This document shows positions 1 through 8,569 of a stretch of DNA of 34,413 nucleotides, in pieces. The position numbers and the translations under genes are program-made. The notes under the pieces were generated by a model, which had not been told where the DNA came from, searched no databases, and saw only the letters and a program-made list of their open reading frames with translations. The stretch is from Fidelibacterota bacterium (GTDB lineage: Bacteria > Fidelibacterota > UBA2242), in NCBI GenBank assembly GCA_021161185.1, contig JAGHBC010000074.1, forward strand, positions 1 to 34,413, written 5' to 3'. Position 1 is the first letter of the stretch, and the number at the start of each line of letters is the position of its first letter.

Positions 1-32
1 AAGCAACAATTATAAAATGAACGGATAGAAAC

Positions 33-569
33 ATGGATGAATATTCAAAGAATGAAGAACTTCATCTTTTACCCCTTTTTTATGACTATCTGCTGACGAT
101 TGCCATTGCCGGGTTCGGTCTGTTTATGGTCTCTGTGGAGCCAAACATACTCAGGCAATTCAGGTTCTGGATTTCACCGCAAACATTTGACAATCTAATA
201 CTCACCTGGTTTGCGCTCAGTGTAGTCTCCGCTCTTTTAATATTTTTTATCGGCGTTCTGATCCAATTATTTAAGAGGGAAAAACGATTAAACTATTTTA
301 TCTGGTTTCACATTATCCTGTCGTCAAGCCTCTTGTTTTCTACAATCTTTTACCAGCTATGGCACAGTCATAACGAACCCGCTGTTTTTGCCTTACTCGG
401 GATATTAATCATAACCAATGTCATAACCTTTGTGGTATCGGCTGTGTTTTTCTATATTCACTTTATAAGGCGACACAATTTTCTGCCTTTTGTGATGGGT
501 ATTATGGCTGCGACCACCGCCTTTAACTGGTTCTATTTAAGCCTTATCGGGAGAATTTCAATCTTCTGA
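33..569 (+). CDS. Five-helix integral membrane protein, function unknown
   Basis: I do not recognise this 178-residue protein. It has a short polar N-terminus followed by about five hydrophobic stretches, near residues 15-37, 57-80, 87-107, 115-143 and 150-172. The loops are rich in aromatic residues and His, and the C-terminus is hydrophobic. No catalytic motif is visible. It starts at ATG and its stop lies 4 bases before the first possible start of comEC, so the two are probably co-transcribed. That spacing could mean a role near the DNA-uptake channel or only shared transcription. The reading frame is clean and codon use resembles its neighbours, so I am confident it is a gene but not of its role. 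Confidence 0.75.
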   Translation: MDEYSKNEELHLLPLFYDYLLTIAIAGFGLFMVSVEPNILRQFRFWISPQTFDNLILTWFALSVVSALLIFFIGVLIQLFKREKRLNYFIWFHIILSSSLLFSTIFYQLWHSHNEPAVFALLGILIITNVITFVVSAVFFYIHFIRRHNFLPFVMGIMAATTAFNWFYLSLIGRISIF

Positions 570-573
570 TAAT

Positions 574-2958
574 TTGGCGCCTATCTTTTATATGATAGAC
601 AATATTATAAAGCGGATGCCTTTGGCGTTTCCAGTCCTTTGGTATTTTCTGGGCATACTATTAGACAGATGTTTTCCGATTAATAATTTATTCTGGTTAA
701 TCGGGTTGGCTGTTTTTCTCATCCTGAGTTTTGTATTTTCCCCAAAAAACTGTTCTGCGGTATTTATTGTGCTTGTTATTATTGGAATGGGCGGAGTAAA
801 TCATAGCCGGCGAACCGTAATCGGCGCCGATCATATTACACACTTTATTGATGAAGCCGCGGATAGTATCGCAGTGCAGGTTGAAACAGCCGAAGGGAGT
901 GGCGCGGGCGATCAAAAACTAATTGTGAGCAATGTTCGTATCAAGAGGGGGAACTGGAGAGCCTGTCAGGGAAAAGCGTTATTAAAAATCAAAGATAGTC
1001 AGCGCAGGTATTTTTACGGTGATGAATTGAGGTTTTTCACGACCTTGCGCTTACCTATGGAGAGGCGAAATCCCGGTGAATTCGATTATAAGCAATATTT
1101 AGCCAACCATCACATCTTTGCGATCGGGTATTTGAAGGAAAAAGATATAACCCTTTCAAAAACGCCGTCGGTGTATTCATTACGCCGCATAGCGAACATT
1201 GTGAAATACCGGATTCAAGATTTGATTGCCATGTCGGTAAAAGGAGAACCGGGCGCTATTTTAAAGGCATTGTTGGTGGGCGTCCGCAGTGAGATCAATG
1301 ACGACACCGAGCAGGCATTTATTGATTCAGGCGTTATTCATGTGCTCGCCGTCTCCGGGTTACATGTGGGGTATGTGACACTGGTGTTTTGGATTATCCT
1401 GGGCTTTCTGAGGCTTCCGCTAAAACCCAAAGTGATACTTACGATTCTGGCGTTGAGTGCCTATGTTCTTGTTGTTGATATCAAACCATCGGTTTTGCGG
1501 GCAGTCATTATGGCGTCCATGATCCTGTTTGCCAAAGGATGGGAAAAACAGGTCAATGTCTATAATTCACTTGCCGCTGCGGCATTGATACAAACCCTTA
1601 TAGATCCTCTGCAACTCTTCGATATGGGCTTTCAACTCTCTTTCATAGCAGTGTTCTCAATTGTTTATATTTATCGTCGCTTTGATGTAATCCTGCCGGG
1701 TAAATTGCGCCCGATTTCCGTGTCTAATAAAATAGGCCGAAATATTTATCAGCTATTTTTAGTCTCTCTGTCGGCGTTATTAGGTACGCTGCCGGTTACA
1801 ATCTACTATTTCCATCGCATACCGCTTATTTCTGTTTTGTCCAACATTTTTGTAATTCCGCTGGTTAGTGTAATCGGCGGGCTGGGATTTGCACAGATTA
1901 TTCTTGGATTTTGCTGGTCTGGTTTTAATGTCGCCTACGGCGAGGTGGAAACGCTGTTAATTAAACTCTTGCAAGGCATTATTCAATTAATTTCCAAAAT
2001 ACCGTTCGCATATATTCAGGTTCCTCAAATTTCACTGCTGACTCTAATCCTGTTATATGTTTTGATTTTGGCATTGCTGAATTTTGACAGGCAAAGAGTG
2101 CAAAAAGTGATAATAATCGGATTGTTGATTGCGGCAAATATCTATATCTGGTCGGTTATCGCCGGATCATCTCAGGTGACAATTACATTTCTTGACGTTG
2201 GTCAGGGCGACGCTATTGTCGTTGAATTACCGTCAAAAAAAACGCTTCTCATCGATGCAGGTGACCGCAACTATAAGCGTGACTATGGCAAACTGGTTGT
2301 CTGTCCCTATTTGGAGCGTCGCGGTATCCGGAAGATCGATGTGCTGATTTTCAGTCATCCCCATAATGATCATATCGGCGGAGCGCCGTATATTTTGAGA
2401 CATCTGGATGTAGGTCAAATATGGGAAAGTGGTCTGAAAGCCCGATCACGGCTTTACAGGGAAATACATCATCTTGCCGATTCGTTGAGAATACCAATAA
2501 TTTGCCCTGAAGCGGGTGATATTGCTTCACTTTCAGATGAAATAAAATTACTTTTTCTGCATCCGTCAGATCGTTTCCTAAAGCGCTATCGGCGGAATTA
2601 TAATAATGCTTCGCTTGTGTGTAAACTCTGCTATAATGATGTGAGTGTTTTGTTTACCGGTGACGCTGAGAAAGAATCCGAATGCTACTTATGTTTATGG
2701 GACGACCTGTTGAAATCGACGGTATTAAAAGTTCCTCATCATGGGAGTAATACCTCTTCCACTTTACCGTATATAAATCTTATCGACCCTGAAATTGCCG
2801 TCATATCGGTTGGCGCTAAAAATAAATTCAATCATCCGTCTTTATCTACGATTGAACGATATAATCGGGCGGGAACGACATTATATCGCACAGATATTGA
2901 TCGTGCCGTTCAGATTAGGACAAAGGGAAAAATTGTAAGAATTGTTCATTGGAAATGA
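574..2958 (+). CDS. comEC: ComEC/Rec2-type DNA internalisation channel
   Basis: ComEC is the inner-membrane channel that takes single-stranded DNA into the cytoplasm during natural transformation. This 794-residue protein has the full layout: an N-terminal membrane and OB-like part (about 1-220), the multi-helix Competence domain (about 225-510, including the stretch around GVIHVLAVSGLHVG) and a C-terminal metallo-beta-lactamase domain (about 530-790). The latter opens with FLDVGQGDA and contains the metal-binding motif HPHNDH at residues 595-600, with a later GDAEKE and KVPHHGS. The length is normal for the long form of the family. The first in-frame start is TTG at 574, 4 bases after the upstream stop. 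ATG at 592 is an alternative. No ComEA or pilus gene is in the window, so competence itself is inferred. Confidence 0.93.
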   Translation: MAPIFYMIDNIIKRMPLAFPVLWYFLGILLDRCFPINNLFWLIGLAVFLILSFVFSPKNCSAVFIVLVIIGMGGVNHSRRTVIGADHITHFIDEAADSIAVQVETAEGSGAGDQKLIVSNVRIKRGNWRACQGKALLKIKDSQRRYFYGDELRFFTTLRLPMERRNPGEFDYKQYLANHHIFAIGYLKEKDITLSKTPSVYSLRRIANIVKYRIQDLIAMSVKGEPGAILKALLVGVRSEINDDTEQAFIDSGVIHVLAVSGLHVGYVTLVFWIILGFLRLPLKPKVILTILALSAYVLVVDIKPSVLRAVIMASMILFAKGWEKQVNVYNSLAAAALIQTLIDPLQLFDMGFQLSFIAVFSIVYIYRRFDVILPGKLRPISVSNKIGRNIYQLFLVSLSALLGTLPVTIYYFHRIPLISVLSNIFVIPLVSVIGGLGFAQIILGFCWSGFNVAYGEVETLLIKLLQGIIQLISKIPFAYIQVPQISLLTLILLYVLILALLNFDRQRVQKVIIIGLLIAANIYIWSVIAGSSQVTITFLDVGQGDAIVVELPSKKTLLIDAGDRNYKRDYGKLVVCPYLERRGIRKIDVLIFSHPHNDHIGGAPYILRHLDVGQIWESGLKARSRLYREIHHLADSLRIPIICPEAGDIASLSDEIKLLFLHPSDRFLKRYRRNYNNASLVCKLCYNDVSVLFTGDAEKESECYLCLWDDLLKSTVLKVPHHGSNTSSTLPYINLIDPEIAVISVGAKNKFNHPSLSTIERYNRAGTTLYRTDIDRAVQIRTKGKIVRIVHWK

Positions 2959-2978
2959 TAATAAACCCTCCGATTAAA

Positions 2979-3047
2979 TACACCTGTCAGGTTTAGTAGA
3001 TTTTTCTTCCTTAGATTAAAATTGATTGATTAAACCTCACAGGTGTA
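2979..3047. repeat. Paired CCTGTCAGG-family repeat, copy 1
   Basis: Two 17-bp arms (2979-2995 and 3031-3047) are inverted copies of TACACCTGTCAGGTTTA with one mismatch, separated by a 35-base AT-rich spacer. Each arm also contains the near-palindrome CCTGTCAGG. The element sits just downstream of comEC and could fold into a terminator-like hairpin, although no T-run follows. Four related copies occur in the first 12 kb. Confidence 0.85.
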
Positions 3048-3188
3048 ATATGAGGCGCTATTTTTTGACACCCTTTTTCGCCTGCAGTCAGACAGGGCTA
3101 AACTCAGGATAACAGTAGCGAGAAAATATTTATATTGTAATTTTAGTTAGAAATGTTGATAATTAATCAAATGTGAATGGAGTCCAAA

Positions 3189-3710
3189 ATGATCCGTAAA
3201 CAAATACCCGCTGAAGATTTTATCATTCGTCCCCATCGTCTCTGGCATCATCAATGGCTGTTGCTCACCAGCGGAGATTTTCAATCGGGCGACTATAATT
3301 GTATGACTGTTGGTTGGGGCAGTATCGGTACGATGTGGTCAAAGCCCGTTGTTCAGGTGGTTGTCAGACCGACACGCTACACTCACCAATTTATGGAAAA
3401 GTATCCTACGTTTACACTATCCGCTTTCAGTGACTCCTACCGCGATGATTTAAAACTGCTCGGTTCAAAATCCGGTCGCGACGGCAATAAATTAGCCGAA
3501 GTGAAGCTGACTCCGATTCCTTCAAACCGTGTGGCTGCGCCGGGATTTGCCGAAGCGGAACTGATCATTGAATGCCGGAAAATTTATCATGATGTCCTTC
3601 ATCCTGAGAATTTTCTGGATGCTACCATAGATAAAAATTATCCCCAAAAAGATTATCACTCCGTCTATTTTGGGAAAATCGAAGCGATATTTGGTGTGGA
3701 TTTGAGATGA
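3189..3710 (+). CDS. Flavin reductase-like FMN-binding protein
   Basis: This protein of about 173 residues resembles the flavin reductase-like / flavoredoxin family of split-barrel FMN-binding proteins. Family features visible are CMTVGWGSIGTMWSKP near the N-terminus, the VVRPTRYTHQFMEK segment, and FTLSAFSDSYRDDLKLLG, which matches the usual 'fvvn.....' strand and 'lg..SGR' turn (here LGSKSGRDGNK). Such proteins bind FMN and pass electrons to or from small redox partners. The substrate cannot be read from sequence. I chose ATG at 3189 because GGAG lies 6 bases upstream; an in-frame ATG at 3177 has no such site. It is flanked by repeat-filled gaps and looks monocistronic. Confidence 0.82.
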   Translation: MIRKQIPAEDFIIRPHRLWHHQWLLLTSGDFQSGDYNCMTVGWGSIGTMWSKPVVQVVVRPTRYTHQFMEKYPTFTLSAFSDSYRDDLKLLGSKSGRDGNKLAEVKLTPIPSNRVAAPGFAEAELIIECRKIYHDVLHPENFLDATIDKNYPQKDYHSVYFGKIEAIFGVDLR

Positions 3711-3760
3711 TGGTGTCGGAGTTGTTAACCTCTGGGATGATATGTCGGGAAAACAACCAC

Positions 3761-3860
3761 AATTTCAAATTGCAAATATCAAATTTCAAATCTGCTATGT
3801 AGTGCAATGGAGTGTTGAAGCAAATTCAACCAATTCAACTAATAAACTAATTCAACTCTC
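3761..3860. repeat. AT-rich short-repeat tract (CAAAT and AATTCAACC units)
   Basis: The first part is built of CAAAT/TCAAAT units and the second of AATTCAACC-like units, joined by a stretch ending in GCAATGGAGTG. The same order (CAAATATCAAAT units, then ATGGAGTG, then CAATTCAACCAATTC) recurs at 9205-9275, so this is a dispersed repeat rather than random low complexity. The 5729-5763 stretch carries related units on the opposite strand. Confidence 0.65.
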
Positions 3861-3944
3861 CTTCGTCAGTTGGAAATTGGTTTTATGGAATTGGGTACTT
3901 TGAGGTGATATAATGGGGAATATTAAAATAAACGGTGGGAATAA

Positions 3945-5417
3945 ATGATAAAATCGAATAACAGCATTAGGAGAAGGTTCTTTTGGGGATTATTATCAAT
4001 TTCAGTTGCTGTTTTGTTGTTAACTAACATCCTTTGGTTTTATTCGGAGTATCGTCAATTCAAACAAAATGTTGAAGAAACCGCAGAAAGGACCACTAAT
4101 CAGCAAAAGGCTCTTATAAAAAGAGAAGTTGAGAGAACTATCGACTATATCAATTATATGAGAGAAACTCGAAAAAACGATTCTGTTGAAGAACTAAAAA
4201 AGGAAATCCTTGACCGTATAGCCAGGATCAGGTTCGGTGCTGACGGATATATTTTTGTTGTAACCTACGATGGTACAACATTGATGAATGACACTCAGCG
4301 GGAACTAATTGGAAAAAATATTTGGAATTTTGAAGATCCCAACGGTGTAAAAGTAATTCAAGAAGAACGGAAAGCGGTTGAAAATCCTGATGGTGATTTT
4401 ATTTATTATGTTTGGAATAAGCCCACAGAAAAGACTCCATCTCCAAAAATAACGTTTATGAAAGGTGTGCCTGATTGGGAATGGATGATCGGTGCAGGCA
4501 CATATCTCAAAGATATAAAGGATATTACGGATGCTAATAAAGCATTATTGAAAAAAAATCTTGAATCTCAAATAATTGAAATGTTTATTCTATTTCTGGT
4601 TATTTTGGCTATGGTAATAATTATTACAATTAAATTGTCAAGAAGGATCAGGAGTGAATTTGATGATTTCAGTGTATTTTTGGATAATAGCATTTTAAAA
4701 TACCAACAAAGTGACAATAAACAATTTGTCCTTAAGGAATTTCAAATTCTCGTGAATTATACGAATAAAATCCTGGAAGAGCGCCGGCGGATGGGAGAGG
4801 CGCTTAAAGAAAGCGAAGAGAAATACCGGCTTATGGTGGAGAATTCCGGAGATGGTATCGTAATTAGCCAGAAAGATAAATTTATTTTTGTTAATGATGC
4901 CTTTGCAAAAATGCTGGGCTACGATAAAGACGACCTTATTTACAGAAATTATAAAGAAATATATACAGATAAAGCCCTCAATAAACTCAAAGAACGTGAA
5001 AAACAACGTAACAAAGGACAAAAAGTCTCAAACCGCTATGAAACAGTGTTTAAAAAGAAGGATGGAAGCGAAATAGATGTTGAAGCCTATGTCACTATCA
5101 TTGAATACAAAGAAGATAAGGCAACCTTTGCGGTAATCCGTGACATTACGAAGCAGAAAAAGATGATTAAAATGCTGCAAGAATCAACGGTGCAGATCGG
5201 GGACTTAAAAGGCTTTATACCCATTTGTGCCGGGTGTAACAAGATCCGCGACGATGAAAAGGAGAATAAACCCTGGGTTTCACCCGCTGAATATGTCTCG
5301 GACCGATTACCCAATATTAATTTTTCCCACGGAATGTGCCCCGATTGTATGGCAAAATGGTATCCTGATTATGTTAATGTGAAGGATATTAAGAAAGGTA
5401 ATAAAGACAGTGACTAA
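3945..5417 (+). CDS. Membrane sensor: Cache domain, PAS domain, C-terminal Cys-pair module, no output domain
   Basis: This 490-residue protein has a transmembrane helix at about 12-33, an extracytoplasmic single-Cache-type ligand domain at about 45-200 (with FGADGYIFVVTYDG and GVPDWEWMIGAGTY, typical of sCache_2), and a second membrane helix at about 212-230. A cytoplasmic coiled linker and a PAS domain (about 286-405) follow. The C-terminus has two Cys pairs, C428-x2-C431 and C465-x2-C468, in the context ICAGCNKIRDD and SHGMCPDC. This is a small zinc-ribbon-like module often found at the end of PAS and receiver proteins. There is no histidine kinase, GGDEF, HD-GYP or methyl-accepting region. 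It probably senses a small extracellular ligand and signals through a partner, perhaps the kinase encoded next. The Cys-pair function is not established to my knowledge. Confidence 0.85.
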   Translation: MIKSNNSIRRRFFWGLLSISVAVLLLTNILWFYSEYRQFKQNVEETAERTTNQQKALIKREVERTIDYINYMRETRKNDSVEELKKEILDRIARIRFGADGYIFVVTYDGTTLMNDTQRELIGKNIWNFEDPNGVKVIQEERKAVENPDGDFIYYVWNKPTEKTPSPKITFMKGVPDWEWMIGAGTYLKDIKDITDANKALLKKNLESQIIEMFILFLVILAMVIIITIKLSRRIRSEFDDFSVFLDNSILKYQQSDNKQFVLKEFQILVNYTNKILEERRRMGEALKESEEKYRLMVENSGDGIVISQKDKFIFVNDAFAKMLGYDKDDLIYRNYKEIYTDKALNKLKEREKQRNKGQKVSNRYETVFKKKDGSEIDVEAYVTIIEYKEDKATFAVIRDITKQKKMIKMLQESTVQIGDLKGFIPICAGCNKIRDDEKENKPWVSPAEYVSDRLPNINFSHGMCPDCMAKWYPDYVNVKDIKKGNKDSD

Positions 5418-5450
5418 TAAAACGTTAATCAGCGGCTGTTCCCAACGGGG

Positions 5451-5480
5451 ATAATGGTTGTAAAGTGGTTGTATAATTGT
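5451..5480. repeat. 11-bp minisatellite, short array
   Basis: Units ATAATGGTTGT and AAAGTGGTTGT, then a partial unit ATAATTGT, repeat with an 11-bp period. The same unit occurs as longer arrays at 11297-11347 (same strand) and 19491-19556 (opposite strand). Confidence 0.7.
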
Positions 5481-5611
5481 AACGTTTACCATGTGCCTAT
5501 GCGCCAATTCAACCAATTCACTAACCTGTCCTGCGTAACAATAGGTCGGGACAGACAGGAGTGGTTAACCTGTGAAAGCAAAGATGATTTTTTTAACATG
5601 TAAAACGTTAA

Positions 5612-5631
5612 CCGCCGAATTTATTCGGTGG
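5612..5631. repeat. Variable-stem hairpin (CCGCCGAAT stem)
   Basis: CCGCCGAAT (5612-5620) and ATTCGGTGG (5623-5631) form a 9-bp stem with one G-T wobble and a TT apex. It is preceded by ACGTTAA. It belongs to the same family as the hairpins at 8454, 8495, 11002 and 11602, where stem bases differ but pairing is kept. Confidence 0.75.
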
Positions 5632-5803
5632 AATAGGACAAATCACATCCCAACTTCCGGCTTTAGTCGGCAGTTTTATCGAGGGATTTTGGGAGTGCAA
5701 AGAAATTATAGCAGAATGTCTCTGTAGAAATTTGATATTTGCTATTTGATGTTAGATATTTAATATAGATAATTTTTAAAATTAGTTGCTGAAAGGGAAG
5801 GGT

Positions 5804-8263
5804 ATGGAAAATAAAAGAACATATTTCATACCGATAATTTTTCTTTTGTGCGTGAATATTTTTTTCGCTTACGCCGTTGAGATAGATACGCTGAAAAGCC
5901 GGTTGGAAAGCCTGTCCGGTCAGGAGAAAATAGCTGTATTAAATGAATTGGCGGGAGCATACTGGGAATTGCCGCCCAATGAGAGGATTGTGTTTGCGGA
6001 ACAGGCGGTTGATTTGTCTGAAAAATTTCATGAGTACAAATCCAAAGCCGCGGCTTTCAATCATCTCGGAGTTGCTTATAATAATCTGGGAGATAGCCCG
6101 AAATCCATTGATTACTTCCTGCAGGCTTTGATAATCATGGAACAGATCGATGATAAAAGTGGAATCGCCGATTCTTATGTCAATCTCGGGCAGGCTAATT
6201 TCTATCTGGAAAATTTTGATAAAGCGCTGGAATATTTTCAGCAGTCTTTGGACCTGCGCGTTGAACTTGGTGATAAGCGGGATTTGTCCCAGTCGTTGAT
6301 CCTGCTCGGGAATGTGAAGGCAAAAACCGCCCAATATGATGAAGCCTTAGACTACTATTTCAAAGCTCTGACGATAAAAGAAGAAATCGATGATAAGAAC
6401 GGCATTTTCCAAATATACAATAATCTCGGAAATATCTATTTCGAGATAAAGCAGCCGGAAAAGGCTTTGGAATGCCGCTTGAAATCACTGCAAATCGACC
6501 GAGAACTTGATAATAAGTGGGAGATTGCCAATACCGCTTTTAATATTGCCGAGCACTATCTGGATAGCAAACAACCGGAAAAAGCCTATCCCTATATTCT
6601 TGAATCGCTAGAAATAGCTGAATATTTTGATAATAAAGGACTGATTTGTGACAATTTGTATAATTATTCTTTGTATCATGAATTAAGAGAAGAATACCAA
6701 AAAGCGCTCAAATATCAGAGAGATTATGCGGAATTAACGAAAAGTCTCTTTTCCGAAGAGCTCGGTGAAAAAATTGCCGAAATGCAAATAAAATATGAAA
6801 CCGAGAAAAAGGAAAAAGAGAATCAAGCCTATAAACTTCAGTTGGAAAAAGCCCGGACAGAGAGATGGCAGTTTACAGTAGGCATATTGATTATTCTGTT
6901 AATCGCTTTCATTATTTATTATCGATATAGGGCAAAGAAAAAATCGAATCTACTGTTAGAAGGTTTAGTGATGGAACGGACGCGGGAGTTGCAACAAAAA
7001 ATCAATGAACTTAAACAGACAAAAAGAGATCTTCAGAAAAATGAACAATTCCTGACTAATTTAATTGAGAGTATTCAAGACGGCGTCAGCGTCCTGAATC
7101 CTGACATGAGCATTCGGCATGTTAACGGGGTGATGAAACGGTGGTATGCGAAAAACCTGCCCCTGGAAGGGAAACTATGCTATCAGGCTTATCATAATTC
7201 CGACAAACCGTGCGATCCCTGCCCGACAATTCGTTGTCGGGAATCCGGGCAGACTGAGCATGATGTAGTTTCTGGTCTTCCCGGTTCGCCTGTAGAGTTC
7301 ATTGAACTTTTTAGCTATCCCATGAAAGACCGGGATTCGGGTGAAATAACCGGTGTGGTTGAATTTGTCAGAGATATCACCGACCGCAAGCAGGCGGAAG
7401 AAGAACTGCAAAAACACCGTGTCCACTTAGAAGAACTGGTAAAAGAACGCACAAAAGAACTTGAGGATAAAACCGCTGCTATTGTAAAATCCCAGGAAGC
7501 CTTGACATATTTGCTGGAAGATGTTAATGATGCCCGGAAAGACCTGGAAGTCTCTAAAAATGAATTGGAGGATGTAAATAAAGAATTGGAAGCCTTTGCC
7601 TATTCGGTGTCCCATGATTTACGGGCGCCGCTGCGACATATTGACGGATTTGCCGAACTATTAATGTCGCATACAGCCGATAAACTTGATGAAAAAGGCA
7701 AATCTTATATGGACAAAATTGTAACAGCGTCACAGAATATGGGGAAATTGATTGAAGGGCTACTGACATACTCGCGGATAGGGCGGAACGAGATATTTAA
7801 AATACCTGTAGAAGTTAATCCGATGATTGAGAGTATCAGGGACGAGTTTAAACCCGATATCAAAAACAGAATAGTCTCATGGCAGATAGACCAGTTGGGA
7901 ACAGTCCGGGCCGATCCAACTTTGCTTAAACAAGTGTTTGTTAATCTATTGTCTAACGCACTGAAATATACCCGACCGAGAAAAGAGGCGAAAGTAGAGA
8001 TAGGTCTTAAAAAATCCGATGAAAATGAGAAGATAATATATGTAAAGGATAACGGCGTCGGCTTCGATATGAAATATTACGATAAATTGTTTGGTGTTTT
8101 TCAACGGCTGCACAGCTCCAGCGATTTTGAGGGAATCGGAATCGGTCTGGCAAACGTTCAGCGTATTATTAGTCGACATGGCGGGCGGGTCTGGGCGGAA
8201 TCTAAACCGGATAAAGGCACTACTTTCTATGTTGCTTTGCCTAATGGGGAAGGAAAAGGTTAA
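5804..8263 (+). CDS. TPR-PAS membrane sensor histidine kinase
   Basis: This 819-residue two-component sensor kinase has a signal peptide or first membrane helix (about 5-27) and a run of six to seven TPR repeats (about 35-320, with repeated NLG..Y....KALEYF-type units). A charged coiled coil leads to a membrane helix near 350-372. Then come another coiled coil, a PAS domain (about 415-540), a further coiled coil, HisKA and HATPase. The phosphorylated His is H604 in SVSHDLRAPLRHIDG. The N box is VFVNLLSNALKYT, and the G boxes are VKDNGVGFD and GIGIGLANV. The PAS domain carries four cysteines (C459, C470, C473, C478; motif CDPCP), which suggests metal or redox sensing but is not proof. ATG 5804 follows the purine-rich GAAAGGGAAGGG; an upstream TTG at 5786 is less likely. 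No intact response regulator is adjacent. Confidence 0.92.
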   Translation: MENKRTYFIPIIFLLCVNIFFAYAVEIDTLKSRLESLSGQEKIAVLNELAGAYWELPPNERIVFAEQAVDLSEKFHEYKSKAAAFNHLGVAYNNLGDSPKSIDYFLQALIIMEQIDDKSGIADSYVNLGQANFYLENFDKALEYFQQSLDLRVELGDKRDLSQSLILLGNVKAKTAQYDEALDYYFKALTIKEEIDDKNGIFQIYNNLGNIYFEIKQPEKALECRLKSLQIDRELDNKWEIANTAFNIAEHYLDSKQPEKAYPYILESLEIAEYFDNKGLICDNLYNYSLYHELREEYQKALKYQRDYAELTKSLFSEELGEKIAEMQIKYETEKKEKENQAYKLQLEKARTERWQFTVGILIILLIAFIIYYRYRAKKKSNLLLEGLVMERTRELQQKINELKQTKRDLQKNEQFLTNLIESIQDGVSVLNPDMSIRHVNGVMKRWYAKNLPLEGKLCYQAYHNSDKPCDPCPTIRCRESGQTEHDVVSGLPGSPVEFIELFSYPMKDRDSGEITGVVEFVRDITDRKQAEEELQKHRVHLEELVKERTKELEDKTAAIVKSQEALTYLLEDVNDARKDLEVSKNELEDVNKELEAFAYSVSHDLRAPLRHIDGFAELLMSHTADKLDEKGKSYMDKIVTASQNMGKLIEGLLTYSRIGRNEIFKIPVEVNPMIESIRDEFKPDIKNRIVSWQIDQLGTVRADPTLLKQVFVNLLSNALKYTRPRKEAKVEIGLKKSDENEKIIYVKDNGVGFDMKYYDKLFGVFQRLHSSSDFEGIGIGLANVQRIISRHGGRVWAESKPDKGTTFYVALPNGEGKG

Positions 8264-8277
8264 GGTTGAGCCAGAGA

Positions 8278-8343
8278 ACACCTGTCAGGTTTGGTTGGTT
8301 TATCTTTTCCGGATGCGACCATTTCCATAAACCTGACAGGTGT
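8278..8343. repeat. Paired CCTGTCAGG-family repeat, copy 2 (perfect arms)
   Basis: ACACCTGTCAGGTTT at 8278-8292 and its exact reverse complement at 8329-8343 are separated by 36 bases. The element starts 15 bases after the kinase stop codon and may act as its transcription end, although no T-run follows. The spacer sequence is unlike that of the other copies. Confidence 0.88.
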
Positions 8344-8380
8344 ATTGCTCCTGGGCAGACTATTGAGGCGAAACGTTAAC

Positions 8381-8394
8381 CCCGACGCGTCGGG
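8381..8394. repeat. Variable-stem hairpin (CCCGACGCGTCGGG)
   Basis: A perfect 14-bp palindrome directly follows CGTTAAC. It stands where the CCGAAT-type stems stand in other copies and is followed by GGCTTTAGCCGGTGG. A degenerate copy of the same context is at 9058-9087. Confidence 0.7.
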
Positions 8395-8453
8395 GCTTTA
8401 GCCGGTGGAACAGGGAATCTTGTCCCGGCTCCTGATTTTAGTCGGCACACTCA

Positions 8454-8540
8454 CCGAATGAATTCGGAAGATGTGGTAGTGGTTGTTTTTGCCGCCCAAT
8501 AAATTGGGTGGTCAAAGTTTGGAGACGAGATAATGGAAAA
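8454..8540. repeat. ~87-bp repeated module A, copy 1
   Basis: The module runs from the hairpin CCGAATGAATTCGG (8454-8467) through ATGTGGTAGTGGTTGTTT, a second hairpin CCCAATAAATTGGG (8495-8508, extendable by three pairs), then AGACGA and ATGGAAA. The same parts in the same order and at near-identical spacing recur at 11561-11647. This copy ends about 30 bases before the receiver-like ORF and takes up most of the gap upstream of it. Confidence 0.8.
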
Positions 8541-8569
8541 TTCAGCCGATACATAATGCGGGAAAAAAG

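Larger units (their letters stand above)
5418..5803. other. Repeat-bearing intergenic region upstream of the TPR kinase
   Basis: This 386-base gap has no credible ORF. It holds two and a half 11-bp minisatellite units (5451-5480), an AATTCAACC-type tract near 5505-5520, a hairpin at 5612-5631, an imperfect palindrome CCGGCTTTAGTCGG at 5657-5670, and a TTTGATATTTG-rich stretch at 5729-5763. GTTAAC/CGTTAA words flank several of these, as at the other hairpin sites. Any promoter for the kinase would have to lie in the AT-rich end (5740-5785), but I see no clear -35/-10 pair. Confidence 0.6.
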
